This document shows positions 17,529-25,544 of a DNA stretch of 62,313 bases, piece after piece. The first letter of the stretch is position 1. Each line of letters begins with the position of its first letter. The stretch is from an uncultured Verrucomicrobiales bacterium (lineage in GTDB: Bacteria > Verrucomicrobiota > Verrucomicrobiia > Verrucomicrobiales > Akkermansiaceae): contig CALGLJ010000084.1 in NCBI GenBank assembly GCA_937930235.1, forward strand, positions 1 to 62,313. The letters are read 5' to 3'. A program made the position numbers and the translations under genes. The notes under the pieces were generated by a model. The model searched no databases. It saw only the letters and a list, made by a program, of their open reading frames with translations, and had not been told where the DNA came from.

Positions 17529-17936
17529 ATGAATCCTAGCCCCACACTCGTCGAATTCAAGACCGTTCGCGGAGAGCCCCATGTCTTTTTCCTAAGACAA
17601 GAAACACCCGCAGTGAATTTCACGAACTTGTGTATTCAGCATGGATTTTCCATGGAACAAATTGCTCAACATCTCAATATTTCCAGTGGCACGCTTCGCA
17701 CCTCATTCGCCCGCTATGCTGGACTTGCTCCAAAGCATTGGATGGCGCAGCATCGAGTCCTCCTTTCGATCCGAATGATTCGCCAAGGAGTCTCGCTCAA
17801 CAAAATTACAAGCGCTCTTGGATACCATGACTATCCTCACATGGCCAAAGAGTTCAAATCTGTGGTAGGACACACCCCGAAGCAGATGGAAACATGTCTC
17901 AATCTCCTCCAAGAATCCGGCAACACTCGGCAGTAA
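17529..17936 (+). CDS. Small AraC-type helix-turn-helix regulator
   Basis: This 135-residue protein consists of little more than an AraC/XylS DNA-binding domain: a first helix-turn-helix (MEQIAQHLNISSGTLRTSFARYAGLAPKHWM) and a second one (LNKITSALGYHDYPHMAKEFKSVVGHTPKQM). The first ~35 residues are too few for a normal ligand-binding domain, so activity may be set by abundance or a partner. It is divergent from the Phc-like operon and shares its intergenic region, so it may regulate that operon (inference). No good Shine-Dalgarno precedes the ATG. Confidence 0.8.
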   Translation: MNPSPTLVEFKTVRGEPHVFFLRQETPAVNFTNLCIQHGFSMEQIAQHLNISSGTLRTSFARYAGLAPKHWMAQHRVLLSIRMIRQGVSLNKITSALGYHDYPHMAKEFKSVVGHTPKQMETCLNLLQESGNTRQ

Positions 17937-17999
17937 AGGAACGCTCTCAGCATCCCATCCGGCTGTCGCAACACGATCCAACTGCAAATTTCAGGATGA

Positions 18000-18512
18000 T
18001 CAAACCAAGGGCCGGGGCTCCTTTTTCGACATTTGCCAAAGCGCACGCAGCACAATTCCTAACCCTCCGATCACGAAGAGACAGGGAAACCAAATGGAAT
18101 ACCCCGGGGCTTTTGTCTCGTGTTCAAGAATGGCCTCTGCTGGGTTCTCTGGATTCACAAATGCAGTCACCTCCTGCCCGATATGAAATCGGCCCGCGAG
18201 AACCTCAGCTTTTTTTCTTTCTTTAGACCATGGATTTTCACGAACCCGGAGACGCTCTCCCAGATAGGACTTTCTCTCAAAGGAATATTCATACGTCAGC
18301 TTGAAAGCGAACTCCATCGGAATGCTCGGCCCTAAGACACGCTCCTGAACCGCCGATTCTAAAATCACTCCAGACACCTGCGTCCAAGTCCGAGTTTCCT
18401 TGGCGCTCGTATAGCCTTTCCAAAGCCAAGCCACAAAGATTCCTCCCATCGCAGCCACAGCTAGGCCAATAAACACGAGGTAAATTTGTCCTCCGATATT
18501 TCGCTCCTTCAC
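18000..18512 (-). CDS. DUF3592 membrane protein
   Basis: A 170-residue protein with a hydrophobic helix near each end (IYLVFIGLAVAAMGGIFVAWLW and SIWFPCLFVIGGLGIVLRALW) around a beta-rich middle (WTQVSGVILESAV...FKLTYEYSFERKSYLGERL...VTAFVNPENPAEAIL). This is the DUF3592 pattern, of unknown role. The frame is open upstream to 18770, but that part overlaps the oppositely oriented GatB/YqeY gene and looks non-coding. I chose the GTG at 18512 directly before the first helix; no clear ribosome binding site supports it. Confidence 0.7.
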   Translation of the reverse strand: MKERNIGGQIYLVFIGLAVAAMGGIFVAWLWKGYTSAKETRTWTQVSGVILESAVQERVLGPSIPMEFAFKLTYEYSFERKSYLGERLRVRENPWSKERKKAEVLAGRFHIGQEVTAFVNPENPAEAILEHETKAPGYSIWFPCLFVIGGLGIVLRALWQMSKKEPRPLV

Positions 18513-18590
18513 AGTCAGAGCGGTAACACATTCCTCTCTACTCGCAAGACCAAGGCTTGCATGATCTCGAAATTCCAGCGACAAGACTCT

Positions 18591-19046
18591 ATGAGCACAT
18601 TTGCTGAAACGATCATGGAAGACCTCAAGGCCGCAATGAAGGCCAAGGACAGCGTCACTCTCACCACTCTGCGAGCACTCAAAACAGCCTTGACGAATAC
18701 CGCGATCGAATCCGGAAACAAAGACAACATCGTTTCCGACTCCGACGCCCTCGCGCTGGTGCGGAAGCAAATCAAACAGCGCAATGACTCCATTGAGCAG
18801 TTCGAAAGTGCAGGCCGCCCCGAGCTTGCCGAAAAGGAAAAAGAGGAAATCACCGTCCTCGAGAAATACCTCCCCGCCGCTCTCTCGGCAGAAGAAATTT
18901 CTACCATCGTCTCTGATGCCGTCTCCGAAACCGGCGCTACTTCACGAGCTGATATGGGCCAAGTGATGAAAATCGTACAAGAAAAAGTCGCTGGCCGCGC
19001 TGATGGTAAAACCCTCTCGGCCGAAGTGATGAAACACCTCTCCTGA
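18591..19046 (+). CDS. GatB/YqeY domain protein
   Basis: This 151-residue protein matches the YqeY family, related to the tail domain of amidotransferase subunit GatB: LKAAMKAKDSVTLTTLRALKTAL near the start, RNDSIEQFESAGRPELAEKE in the middle, LEKYLPAALSAEEI and GQVMKIVQEKVAGRADGKTLSAEV at the end. Such proteins are thought to bind tRNA or related substrates; the precise role is not settled. The open frame extends upstream, but the ATG at 18591 (MSTFAET) starts the conserved domain. ispD follows after 3 bp. Confidence 0.88.
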   Translation: MSTFAETIMEDLKAAMKAKDSVTLTTLRALKTALTNTAIESGNKDNIVSDSDALALVRKQIKQRNDSIEQFESAGRPELAEKEKEEITVLEKYLPAALSAEEISTIVSDAVSETGATSRADMGQVMKIVQEKVAGRADGKTLSAEVMKHLS

Positions 19047-19049
19047 ACC

Positions 19050-19706
19050 GTGAGTTACGCTGCCATCATCGTTGCCTCCGGTACCAGTCGACGGATGGGC
19101 TTTGATAAGCTCGCCGCCGAATGGCAAGGGAAGCCCATCCTTTGGCATAGCGTTCACGCCTTTTCTCAGCAGCGCGAGATTACCCAAATCATCGTGGTCA
19201 CCCCTCCAGAACGTTTTGAATGGCTTTCCGACCTAGGCGATCAGCTCGTCCGAGTCGATGGCGGCACCGAACGCCCCGACTCAGTTCTTGCCGGCCTGCA
19301 AATTCTTAATGACAACATCACACACGTTGCCATTCACGATGGTGCGCGCCCTCTCATCGACCAAAGCAGTATCATCCAAACTTACGCCGCCGCAGAACGC
19401 TATCAGGCTGCGGCTCTTGCTCGCAAGGTAGTCGAAACTCTCAAGCGTGCCACCCCCGAGGGCATCACGACCGATTCCGTCTCCCGGGATCACCTCTGGA
19501 TTATGGAGACGCCGCAGGTTTTTGAAAAAAATCTCATTCTGAAGGCTTACGAACACTTCTCTGCCGGGGACTCCTCGATCACAGATGAGGTCTCCGCCCT
19601 TCAGCTCCTCGGTCAAGGCACCAAGCTGGTTGAAAATAAGAGCCCGAACCCCAAGATCACCTTACAAGCCGATCTTGATGCACTCTCGACATCAAGGACA
19701 CGCTAA
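19050..19706 (+). CDS. ispD: 2-C-methyl-D-erythritol 4-phosphate cytidylyltransferase
   Basis: IspD joins CTP and MEP to give CDP-ME in the non-mevalonate isoprenoid pathway. The 218-residue sequence shows the nucleotide-binding N terminus AAIIVASGTSRRMGFDK, the VHDGARPL-like motif (IHDGARPLI), and the later TDSVSRDHLWIMETPQVF and TDEVSALQLLG blocks. A GTG start is used, 3 bp after the GatB/YqeY stop, so the two genes form one operon. It appears intact. Confidence 0.93.
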   Translation: MSYAAIIVASGTSRRMGFDKLAAEWQGKPILWHSVHAFSQQREITQIIVVTPPERFEWLSDLGDQLVRVDGGTERPDSVLAGLQILNDNITHVAIHDGARPLIDQSSIIQTYAAAERYQAAALARKVVETLKRATPEGITTDSVSRDHLWIMETPQVFEKNLILKAYEHFSAGDSSITDEVSALQLLGQGTKLVENKSPNPKITLQADLDALSTSRTR

Positions 19707-19781
19707 GGACGCTTCAATCTCTTCACAAAAGATCTCCGGCGCTTTGCTCGCTTGATTCGCTCGGACTCTGAACAAGTCATC

Positions 19782-20231
19782 TTATCGCATCTTCGTTGCC
19801 TCAAAGGCAACGATTCCAATGATAGCGAGAATATAGAGAGCAATCGTCAGAATCATAAAGATTCCAACCACTTTCCAGAAGGAACGTTGCTTGTCTAAAG
19901 CTTCCACAAGGTTCTTTTCACTAGGAGCATGCACGAGGAGCTTAATCTTTGAAGCATACTGGTTGAGTTTGAAAGTAGGAATGAAATAGATCACTCCAAA
20001 AATTAAATAGATGACCCCGATAAACGTAGAGACCGTATTGACGGGCGTCACCCCCATCACCAAAACAATCACTCCAATCAAGAACATCAATCCGCATCCA
20101 ATAAATCCAAGTATTGAGAGGAAGCGAACCCAGCCTTGCGTTCCTTGAAGAAGAGCGACAACCGTCGACGAAACTTCGCCAGAATGAGAGGCTGACGTTT
20201 CCGTCGTTGGGGATTGATAGGGATTTTGCAT
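19782..20231 (-). CDS. DUF5362-like membrane protein
   Basis: A ~149-residue protein beginning MQNPYQSPTTE, a start style common in small membrane proteins of this phylum. It has a TQGWVRFLSILGFIGCGLMFLIG block leading into a first helix, a second helix pair (IGVIYLIFGVIYFIP) and a third near the C terminus (GIFMILTIALYILAIIGIV). The WVRFLSI pattern is typical of DUF5362. Between helices lies a soluble stretch (SEKNLVEALDKQRSFWK). Function unknown. An upstream in-frame ATG at 20249 gives six more residues and is less likely. Confidence 0.7.
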   Translation of the reverse strand: MQNPYQSPTTETSASHSGEVSSTVVALLQGTQGWVRFLSILGFIGCGLMFLIGVIVLVMGVTPVNTVSTFIGVIYLIFGVIYFIPTFKLNQYASKIKLLVHAPSEKNLVEALDKQRSFWKVVGIFMILTIALYILAIIGIVAFEATKMR

Positions 20232-20394
20232 CGGGATGCAGTGAAACAATACACTCAGGTGGGTAAAGCAAATTTTTAGGCGAAGTATTTCACGCGCGCC
20301 TTAGCAAAAGCACCTGAGCCTTCACGGTAAAGCATGGCAGAAAAAAAATCCGCGCGACGTCTTCTTCAACTCAAAGAAACTCTTTCGAAAAGGA

Positions 20395-23300
20395 TCAATT
20401 CCCTCTGACCAAGAGGCGGAAGAAGGTTTTTTCGATGGTTGAAAATGGTTGGGTAATTCGTCCGAAAGCCCATTCATAATTTGCAGGTGGCGGAGGTAGA
20501 TCATCGGGCACTGACATCGTTTCGACGGTCATCACATCCCAACTTTCGAGATCAAACGAAGCCTCCACTTCATAGGCGATCCCATCAGCGAGATACGCTC
20601 CATTTATCATGGTGCCACCAGTTCTTCGTAAATAAGGCAATCCTGCGAATTCGGTTTGACCGATCACCTCCTCGTTCACTTGTGCTAAAAGAGCGGGGGC
20701 ATCCGCACCGTTATTCGGGTTCGATCCGAGCGCAAATTCCACAAAGTTTGGAATCAAATCACCATCAGGATCGAGATGAGGCAATTGCTCCGAAACAGGA
20801 ATCCCTGCATCCATCAACGCCGCCACGAGAGCAGGAGAATCAAGAATAGGAATCTGCGGCGCAATCCCTGGAACTCCCTCTCCGGGAGCTACCCAAAGGC
20901 GAGCTCCATTCTGGACCTCTTCGAGTTGAGCAGGAGTGAGGGTATTCCCGCTAAGAGGGGTGCGATCAAGATACCAAATCGGCGTGGAGTACATCGCCTG
21001 ATATGCCTCTGGAATGAAGTCTTCCGTGCTCAAGGTCAGAGGCACCCCGAGGAGCGCACTTCCGGGGAAGGCCGAGAGGGAATCATATTGAAGTTCACCC
21101 AGGGCACACAAATCGGGACTCAAAAGCGGGATCACAACTAAATGGTCTTCCACTTCACCAGGTCCCCCATTTCCGAAAGGAGGGACGTTTTCATTCCGAC
21201 TAATGCGAGCCCTCACCGGGAAGTATGCCATTTCATCGAGAGCGCATGTTGAACTCAAGATGGTCCGGCTCATCGTAAATGTAATCGTTCGACCGGTATC
21301 CGGAGCAGTAGTCGAAGAAACAAGTCGCCCGCCAATGACAGGAAGTTCTTCTGTATTCTCAAAAAGCCCATCAAAATCATCATCCATCCAGAGACGAACA
21401 AAGGCGTCTTGCCCGAGTGTATTGATCACCGGGAGGCTTCCTTCCAGCTCCACTACGGTGCTAAATGAGGGAGGGTTCGTACTGAGAACCGTTGTTTCCA
21501 AGCGAGTCACTCGCACGAGAAGCTCATCTTCATCACCGGCATCTCCTGTGGCATCAGCGCTTGCAAGACCATCAGCCTCACCATCGGCGAGGCCAGACGC
21601 ATCCGAGGCAAATGCTAAATCATCACTTGGGTTATGCACCGGACCTTCTTCACTCAGGAAGACCCGATAATCGGGAGGATTGCTCGTCCCAAAGACACCT
21701 GGGGCAGAACCAGCGATCACACTCGGAAAATCACCATAGTCGCGACACAGATCGATCGTATTAATGCCATTAAGTTGATGTAGCTCGTCTACAACTTCTC
21801 CGAGAGGCGGAGTCCCGGTCGAGGGACCGTGAGGACCAATCGCGCTATCACTGGTCAGGCGGTAGCGAATTGGGAAATAGAAGGTCTCATTACGTAAAAA
21901 GCAGCGATCAGGAAAATCAAAATTGAAAGGAAAGGAGACCGTGACGGTGCTTGTTCCTGCCGCAACTGGGGTGCTGCCATCGGCAATCAATTCGTTGAGA
22001 GTGAAATCACCATCAAAATCCAAATCGACCCAAGCCTTCAGAAAAGCATCATCTCCAGTCGTATTGATGATCGGCACATCAATGGACGCAGTGGCGGAAT
22101 AACGGGCCACTTGCGGAGAAGTCGTCACAAAGGACCAGTTAATATTACTCAGCTGCAGTCCGGCAATTTCTTCATCGGGAGAGCCGTCATTATCATCTCC
22201 GCGCGCATCGGCAGTGGGCTGGCCATCATCCTCCGCATCAACTGCCGGTAAAAATCCGATATCGCTAAGAATTGCCAGGCCAGGAACAATCGTGTGACGC
22301 GGTCCATCGTCCGCCGCAAGAGTGCGATAGTCTGGGACATCCGAGTCATCACCTGTGCCAAACTCTCCGCTTCCAGTTCCAGCGAGACGATCAGGGAAAT
22401 CTCCAAAGTCAATTTGCGGCCCCGTCGGAACCGGCAGGGAGCCAAAATCGAGCAAATGATCTTCCACCTCTCCGTCGGGAGCCGCTCCTCCGGGACCGAG
22501 GCCGGTCTGGGAGCTAATTCTAAAACGAAACGGAACGATGTAAGGACCACCCGGAGGGAACAATCCAGCCGTCAATTGAAACTGAAGCGTCAGGATCCCA
22601 TTCTGAGTCACTGGAATATTATTGAAAACTCCCACTTCTCCAGGGTCCGCAAAGGATCCATTCAAATTGAGATCAGCAAAAAAAGAAACATTCGCGGGAG
22701 CGGATATCTGATTTGAATAGGGAAAACGAATCAGGATGGTTGCCGTGTTATTTGCATCAAAAGTGGTCTCGGTGGTGAATTCACTCAAATTTTCATCTCC
22801 CCCATCATCACCAGTGGCGCTGGCATTTGGCTGCGCTCCAGTTTCACCATCTCCAGCGGCCGTTCCCAGAAATAGATCATTCGTTGCAACGTGATTGGCC
22901 GTTTGATCATACCCTACCCCGTTCGGGCCAAATCCTGAGTCAGGAAGATCCCCGTAATCGACGCCATTATTTCCACCGTCTGGGGTCGGAGGCAGAGTGC
23001 CTAGGTTGAGGAAATGATCTTCCACCTCTCCATTAAGAGCGGGACCAGTAGGCCCCAAGTTGCTGTCATTCCCGATGCGGAAGCGCACTGGCATCAACAA
23101 AGGTTCTCCTTCTACATAGCGGGATTTGGAAAGAGTCAAGGTCAGCTGAAAGGGCTGAGCTTGGCCATTTGGGATGCTTGAGAAAGCAAAAGGTCCAAAC
23201 GTTTCACCAAGTTCTCCCAATACCCCATCACGATCAAAATCTATGAAGGCCCACACGTTTGCAATCGCCCCTGTAGAATTTGTCACCGGAATCGTAATGA

Positions 23301-23607
23301 TATTCTGAACCACGGTAGGATCTCCTGGCACGTCAAAGTTTGTCACAATAGGAAAATCTGACACATTTTCGTCAGACCCGCTGGCATCATCACCCGTCGC
23401 GCTTGCGTTTGGAGTGGCAGCACTTTCCGCATCCGGAGCGGCCGCCCCTAGGTAAAGAGAAGAAAGAATGGGATGATTCGCCGTTTGATCGTAACCGTTT
23501 GTTCCCCCAGGCCCAAAACCAGTTGTCGGAAAATCACCAAAATCACAATTAGTCTCTGCCAATACCATCGAATGACCGGCCAAGATGCCCAAAATGAAAT
23601 GCTTCAT
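20395..23607 (-). CDS. Secreted GEVED-repeat protein (1070 aa)
   Basis: The protein starts with a signal peptide (MKHFILGILAGHSMVLAETN) followed by four related modules, each opening with a DFGDFPxxGxG-type segment, then a GDDxxDE acidic loop, a beta sandwich with WxDxDxDGxF, and a GEVEDH motif (degenerate as GEVVDE in the third). This is the GEVED domain organisation of bacterial surface proteins. Near residue 940 is a calcium-loop-like LDPDGDLIPNFVEFALGSNPN, and the protein ends KTFFRLLVRGN, the tail style also seen at 1016 and 37765. It probably acts at the cell surface. Ligand and partners are unknown. Confidence 0.82.
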   Translation of the reverse strand: MKHFILGILAGHSMVLAETNCDFGDFPTTGFGPGGTNGYDQTANHPILSSLYLGAAAPDAESAATPNASATGDDASGSDENVSDFPIVTNFDVPGDPTVVQNIITIPVTNSTGAIANVWAFIDFDRDGVLGELGETFGPFAFSSIPNGQAQPFQLTLTLSKSRYVEGEPLLMPVRFRIGNDSNLGPTGPALNGEVEDHFLNLGTLPPTPDGGNNGVDYGDLPDSGFGPNGVGYDQTANHVATNDLFLGTAAGDGETGAQPNASATGDDGGDENLSEFTTETTFDANNTATILIRFPYSNQISAPANVSFFADLNLNGSFADPGEVGVFNNIPVTQNGILTLQFQLTAGLFPPGGPYIVPFRFRISSQTGLGPGGAAPDGEVEDHLLDFGSLPVPTGPQIDFGDFPDRLAGTGSGEFGTGDDSDVPDYRTLAADDGPRHTIVPGLAILSDIGFLPAVDAEDDGQPTADARGDDNDGSPDEEIAGLQLSNINWSFVTTSPQVARYSATASIDVPIINTTGDDAFLKAWVDLDFDGDFTLNELIADGSTPVAAGTSTVTVSFPFNFDFPDRCFLRNETFYFPIRYRLTSDSAIGPHGPSTGTPPLGEVVDELHQLNGINTIDLCRDYGDFPSVIAGSAPGVFGTSNPPDYRVFLSEEGPVHNPSDDLAFASDASGLADGEADGLASADATGDAGDEDELLVRVTRLETTVLSTNPPSFSTVVELEGSLPVINTLGQDAFVRLWMDDDFDGLFENTEELPVIGGRLVSSTTAPDTGRTITFTMSRTILSSTCALDEMAYFPVRARISRNENVPPFGNGGPGEVEDHLVVIPLLSPDLCALGELQYDSLSAFPGSALLGVPLTLSTEDFIPEAYQAMYSTPIWYLDRTPLSGNTLTPAQLEEVQNGARLWVAPGEGVPGIAPQIPILDSPALVAALMDAGIPVSEQLPHLDPDGDLIPNFVEFALGSNPNNGADAPALLAQVNEEVIGQTEFAGLPYLRRTGGTMINGAYLADGIAYEVEASFDLESWDVMTVETMSVPDDLPPPPANYEWAFGRITQPFSTIEKTFFRLLVRGN

Positions 23608-23799
23608 AACAATGCGGGTAGTATAAGCACAAAATCCGGAGAAGTTGAGCGATCATTATATAATGAATCTTCACTTGAAGACACCTGCGGAAATATCTTC
23701 TGAAACAATTGGGACATTTTCTGCATTGCGCAGGGAAGATCCTGATCGTAGATACCTCCTACCAGTCCGATACGTATGAACCGCCGAAAACCCAATATG

Positions 23800-23817
23800 G
23801 GATGTGGGTCCACATCC
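23800..23817 (+). promoter_or_regulatory. Leader hairpin with alternative pairing
   Basis: GGATGTG pairs perfectly with CACATCC around a GGTC loop. An overlapping alternative pairs ACCCA (from 23790) with TGGGT (to 23809) and would break this stem. Two mutually exclusive helices just before a terminator-like hairpin suggest a switch, but I recognise no known riboswitch family. Confidence 0.4.
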
Positions 23818-23838
23818 AGAGGCAAGCCGATGACGATC

Positions 23839-23881
23839 CCGTCAGACCAGTGCCGCTTGGGCGCATGTCGACGGTTTTTTT
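23839..23881 (+). terminator. Terminator-like hairpin in the ABC transporter leader
   Basis: CCGTC at 23839-23843 pairs with GACGG at 23870-23874, enclosing GTGCC/GGCGC (23850-23854 with 23860-23864, including one G-U pair), and seven T follow at 23875-23881. There is no plus-strand gene upstream for more than 3 kb, so the structure lies in the leader of the transporter mRNA. It would act as an attenuator rather than as the end of a gene. Confidence 0.5.
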
Positions 23882-23927
23882 GTATCTACTCAAAAAAAAC
23901 TAATCCAAATACCAGAATTCCATATTA

Positions 23928-24800
23928 ATGAAGACCTTGTTCAAAGCAGCCATTCTCGGACTATTCGCCCTGACTGCAAGCTGTAGCAAAAAAGAAACCG
24001 CCCTTGTCATCACGGCGATCCCCGATGAGAAAGTATCAGATCAAAAAGCCAAGTTTACGGCTCTCCAAGATTACCTTTCTAAGGAGTTAGGCATTCCGGT
24101 AGAATTTTCCATCTCTGCTGACTACGGTGCAGCGGTGGAACGCTTTAAGAATGGTGAAGTCCATCTTGTCTGGTTTGGCGGCCTGACTGGAGTGCAAGCT
24201 CGCGCCGCAGTTCCTGGCGCCCGGGCCATCGCTCAGGGAGATGTCGATCCTCAATATAAGAGCTACTTCATCGCGCACAAATCAACGGGACTTCAAAAAT
24301 CTGACACATTCCCCACCGCAATCAAGGACCTCAGCTTCACCTTCGGAAGCCGGAAGTCCACTTCCGGGCGCCTCATGCCAACATATTTCATCATGCAGGA
24401 GACTGGGAAAAAGCCAAAAGACTTTTTCACTCAACCAGTTCAGTTTCGTAAAACTGGCGGACATGACGCCACAGCCCGCGCGGTGGCTAGTGGAGCAGTG
24501 CAAGTCGGAGCTTTAAGTTACAAGAAATATGACTCCATGGTAGCAGCCGGAGAGATCAAAGCAGAAGATGCTCCCATCATCTGGCAAACCCCGTACTACG
24601 CGGACTACAATCTCACCGTCCACCCTGATCTTGATAAAAATTACGGCGAAGGCTTCATTGACAAACTTCAGAAAGTTCTCGTCGACTGCACCGATAAGGA
24701 GGTCTTGAAAGCCTTCAATCGTGACGATCTCATTCCTGCGAAAAACGAAGACTTCAAAGACATCGTGAAGGTCGCAAAAGAAGTTGGCCTAATGAAATGA
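23928..24800 (+). CDS. Phosphonate/selenate-type ABC transporter substrate-binding lipoprotein
   Basis: This 290-residue protein has a lipoprotein signal peptide with the lipid-attached Cys at about residue 19 (ALTASC). It belongs to the PhnD-like family of anion-binding proteins. The motifs VITAIPDE, YLSKELGIPVEF, DYGAAVERFKNG and LVWFGGLTGVQA match best the subgroup described as putative selenate-binding proteins, whose hallmark is an AIPDE start and a WFGGxTxVQA block. The ATPase gene overlaps its stop by 4 bp. Substrate (selenate, phosphonate, phosphite or phosphate) cannot be decided from sequence; selenate is the best guess. Confidence 0.75.
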   Translation: MKTLFKAAILGLFALTASCSKKETALVITAIPDEKVSDQKAKFTALQDYLSKELGIPVEFSISADYGAAVERFKNGEVHLVWFGGLTGVQARAAVPGARAIAQGDVDPQYKSYFIAHKSTGLQKSDTFPTAIKDLSFTFGSRKSTSGRLMPTYFIMQETGKKPKDFFTQPVQFRKTGGHDATARAVASGAVQVGALSYKKYDSMVAAGEIKAEDAPIIWQTPYYADYNLTVHPDLDKNYGEGFIDKLQKVLVDCTDKEVLKAFNRDDLIPAKNEDFKDIVKVAKEVGLMK

Positions 24801-25531
24801 TCACCTTCCGATCAGCAGACTTGCGATATGGCGAACACCCCGCACTCGTAAACATTAATCTCTCGATTTCATCCGGAGAGCAGGTCTGTCTGATTGGCCC
24901 CAGCGGGGCGGGCAAGTCGAGCCTGATGGGACTCATCAATGGCCGAGTAACGGCCTCCAACGGCCAGGTTTTCCTCGCAGATCAAGACCTGGCCCATCTT
25001 TCTGGCAAAGCACTCAGACAAGCCCGTTCCCGGATTGCCTGGGTGCCCCAGGATCTCGGGTTGGTTCCCAATATCCGGACCAACCAAAACATCGCCTGTG
25101 GGCGAGCCGCCTCAAAAGGATTTTGGGGCCTCCTCCGCAGCTTACTCGCGATGAGTGAACAGGAGACGGAGGACATTCATTCCCTCCTCACCAGAGTAGG
25201 TATTGCAGAAAAGCTCTACGAACGAGTAGACCATCTCTCGGGTGGACAACAGCAACGCGTTGCCATCGCACGAGCGCTCTATCAGCAACCACACATCATC
25301 CTCGCAGACGAACCGGTCAGCGCAGTGGACCCTGAGCGGGCCAGAAGTTTGGTCGAACTCCTCACCACCGTTTCAAAAGAGGAGAAAGCAACCCTTGTAA
25401 TGAGCTTGCATGACCTCTCCTTAGCCAAACGCTACTTCGATCGCATCATCGGGATGCGTGAAGGACGGATCATCTTTGATGGCAGCCCAGATGATGATGG
25501 GTTGGAAACACTCTATCGCTTAGATTCATGA
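24797..25531 (+). CDS. PhnC-type ABC transporter ATPase
   Basis: This 244-residue ATPase energises the importer. It shows Walker A GPSGAGKSS, a Q-loop region (RIAWVPQDLGL), the signature [19 protein letters not shown], Walker B HIILADEP and the H-switch in VMSLHDLSLA. The order and the VPQDLGLVP form match PhnC-type subunits. Its ATG overlaps the stop of the binding-protein gene (ATGA), and the permease gene follows 13 bp later, so the three genes form one operon. Confidence 0.88.
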   Translation: MITFRSADLRYGEHPALVNINLSISSGEQVCLIGPSGAGKSSLMGLINGRVTASNGQVFLADQDLAHLSGKALRQARSRIAWVPQDLGLVPNIRTNQNIACGRAASKGFWGLLRSLLAMSEQETEDIHSLLTRVGIAEKLYERVDHLSGGQQQRVAIARALYQQPHIILADEPVSAVDPERARSLVELLTTVSKEEKATLVMSLHDLSLAKRYFDRIIGMREGRIIFDGSPDDDGLETLYRLDS

Positions 25532-25544
25532 CCATTCCTCGTCT

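Larger units (their letters stand above)
23608..23927. promoter_or_regulatory. Divergent regulatory region with a long structured leader
   Basis: This 320-bp gap lies between a minus-strand gene and the plus-strand ABC transporter operon. It has a TATAAT-like element (23655-23664) next to a TCTTCA-CT-TGAAGA palindrome (23668-23681), which may serve the secreted-protein gene. On the plus strand a hairpin at 23800-23817 and a terminator-like hairpin at 23839-23881 precede the transporter. No gene is convincing here. Confidence 0.55.

Noticed and set aside
18513-18770. N-terminal extension of the DUF3592 frame
   Set aside because: It is antisense to GatB/YqeY and lacks the hydrophobic start of the family; the GTG at 18512 fits better.
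23604-23825. Minus-strand frame reading IGLPLDVDPHPILGFRR
   Set aside because: It looks protein-like for about 30 residues, but it overlaps the start of the GEVED gene and matches nothing I know. The hairpins on the other strand explain the region as well.
23730-23885. tRNA-Sec-like start (GGAAGATC) in the transporter leader
   Set aside because: The following sequence cannot form the acceptor pairing, the T-loop GTTCGA is missing and there is no UCA anticodon arm; the similarity is limited to the first bases.
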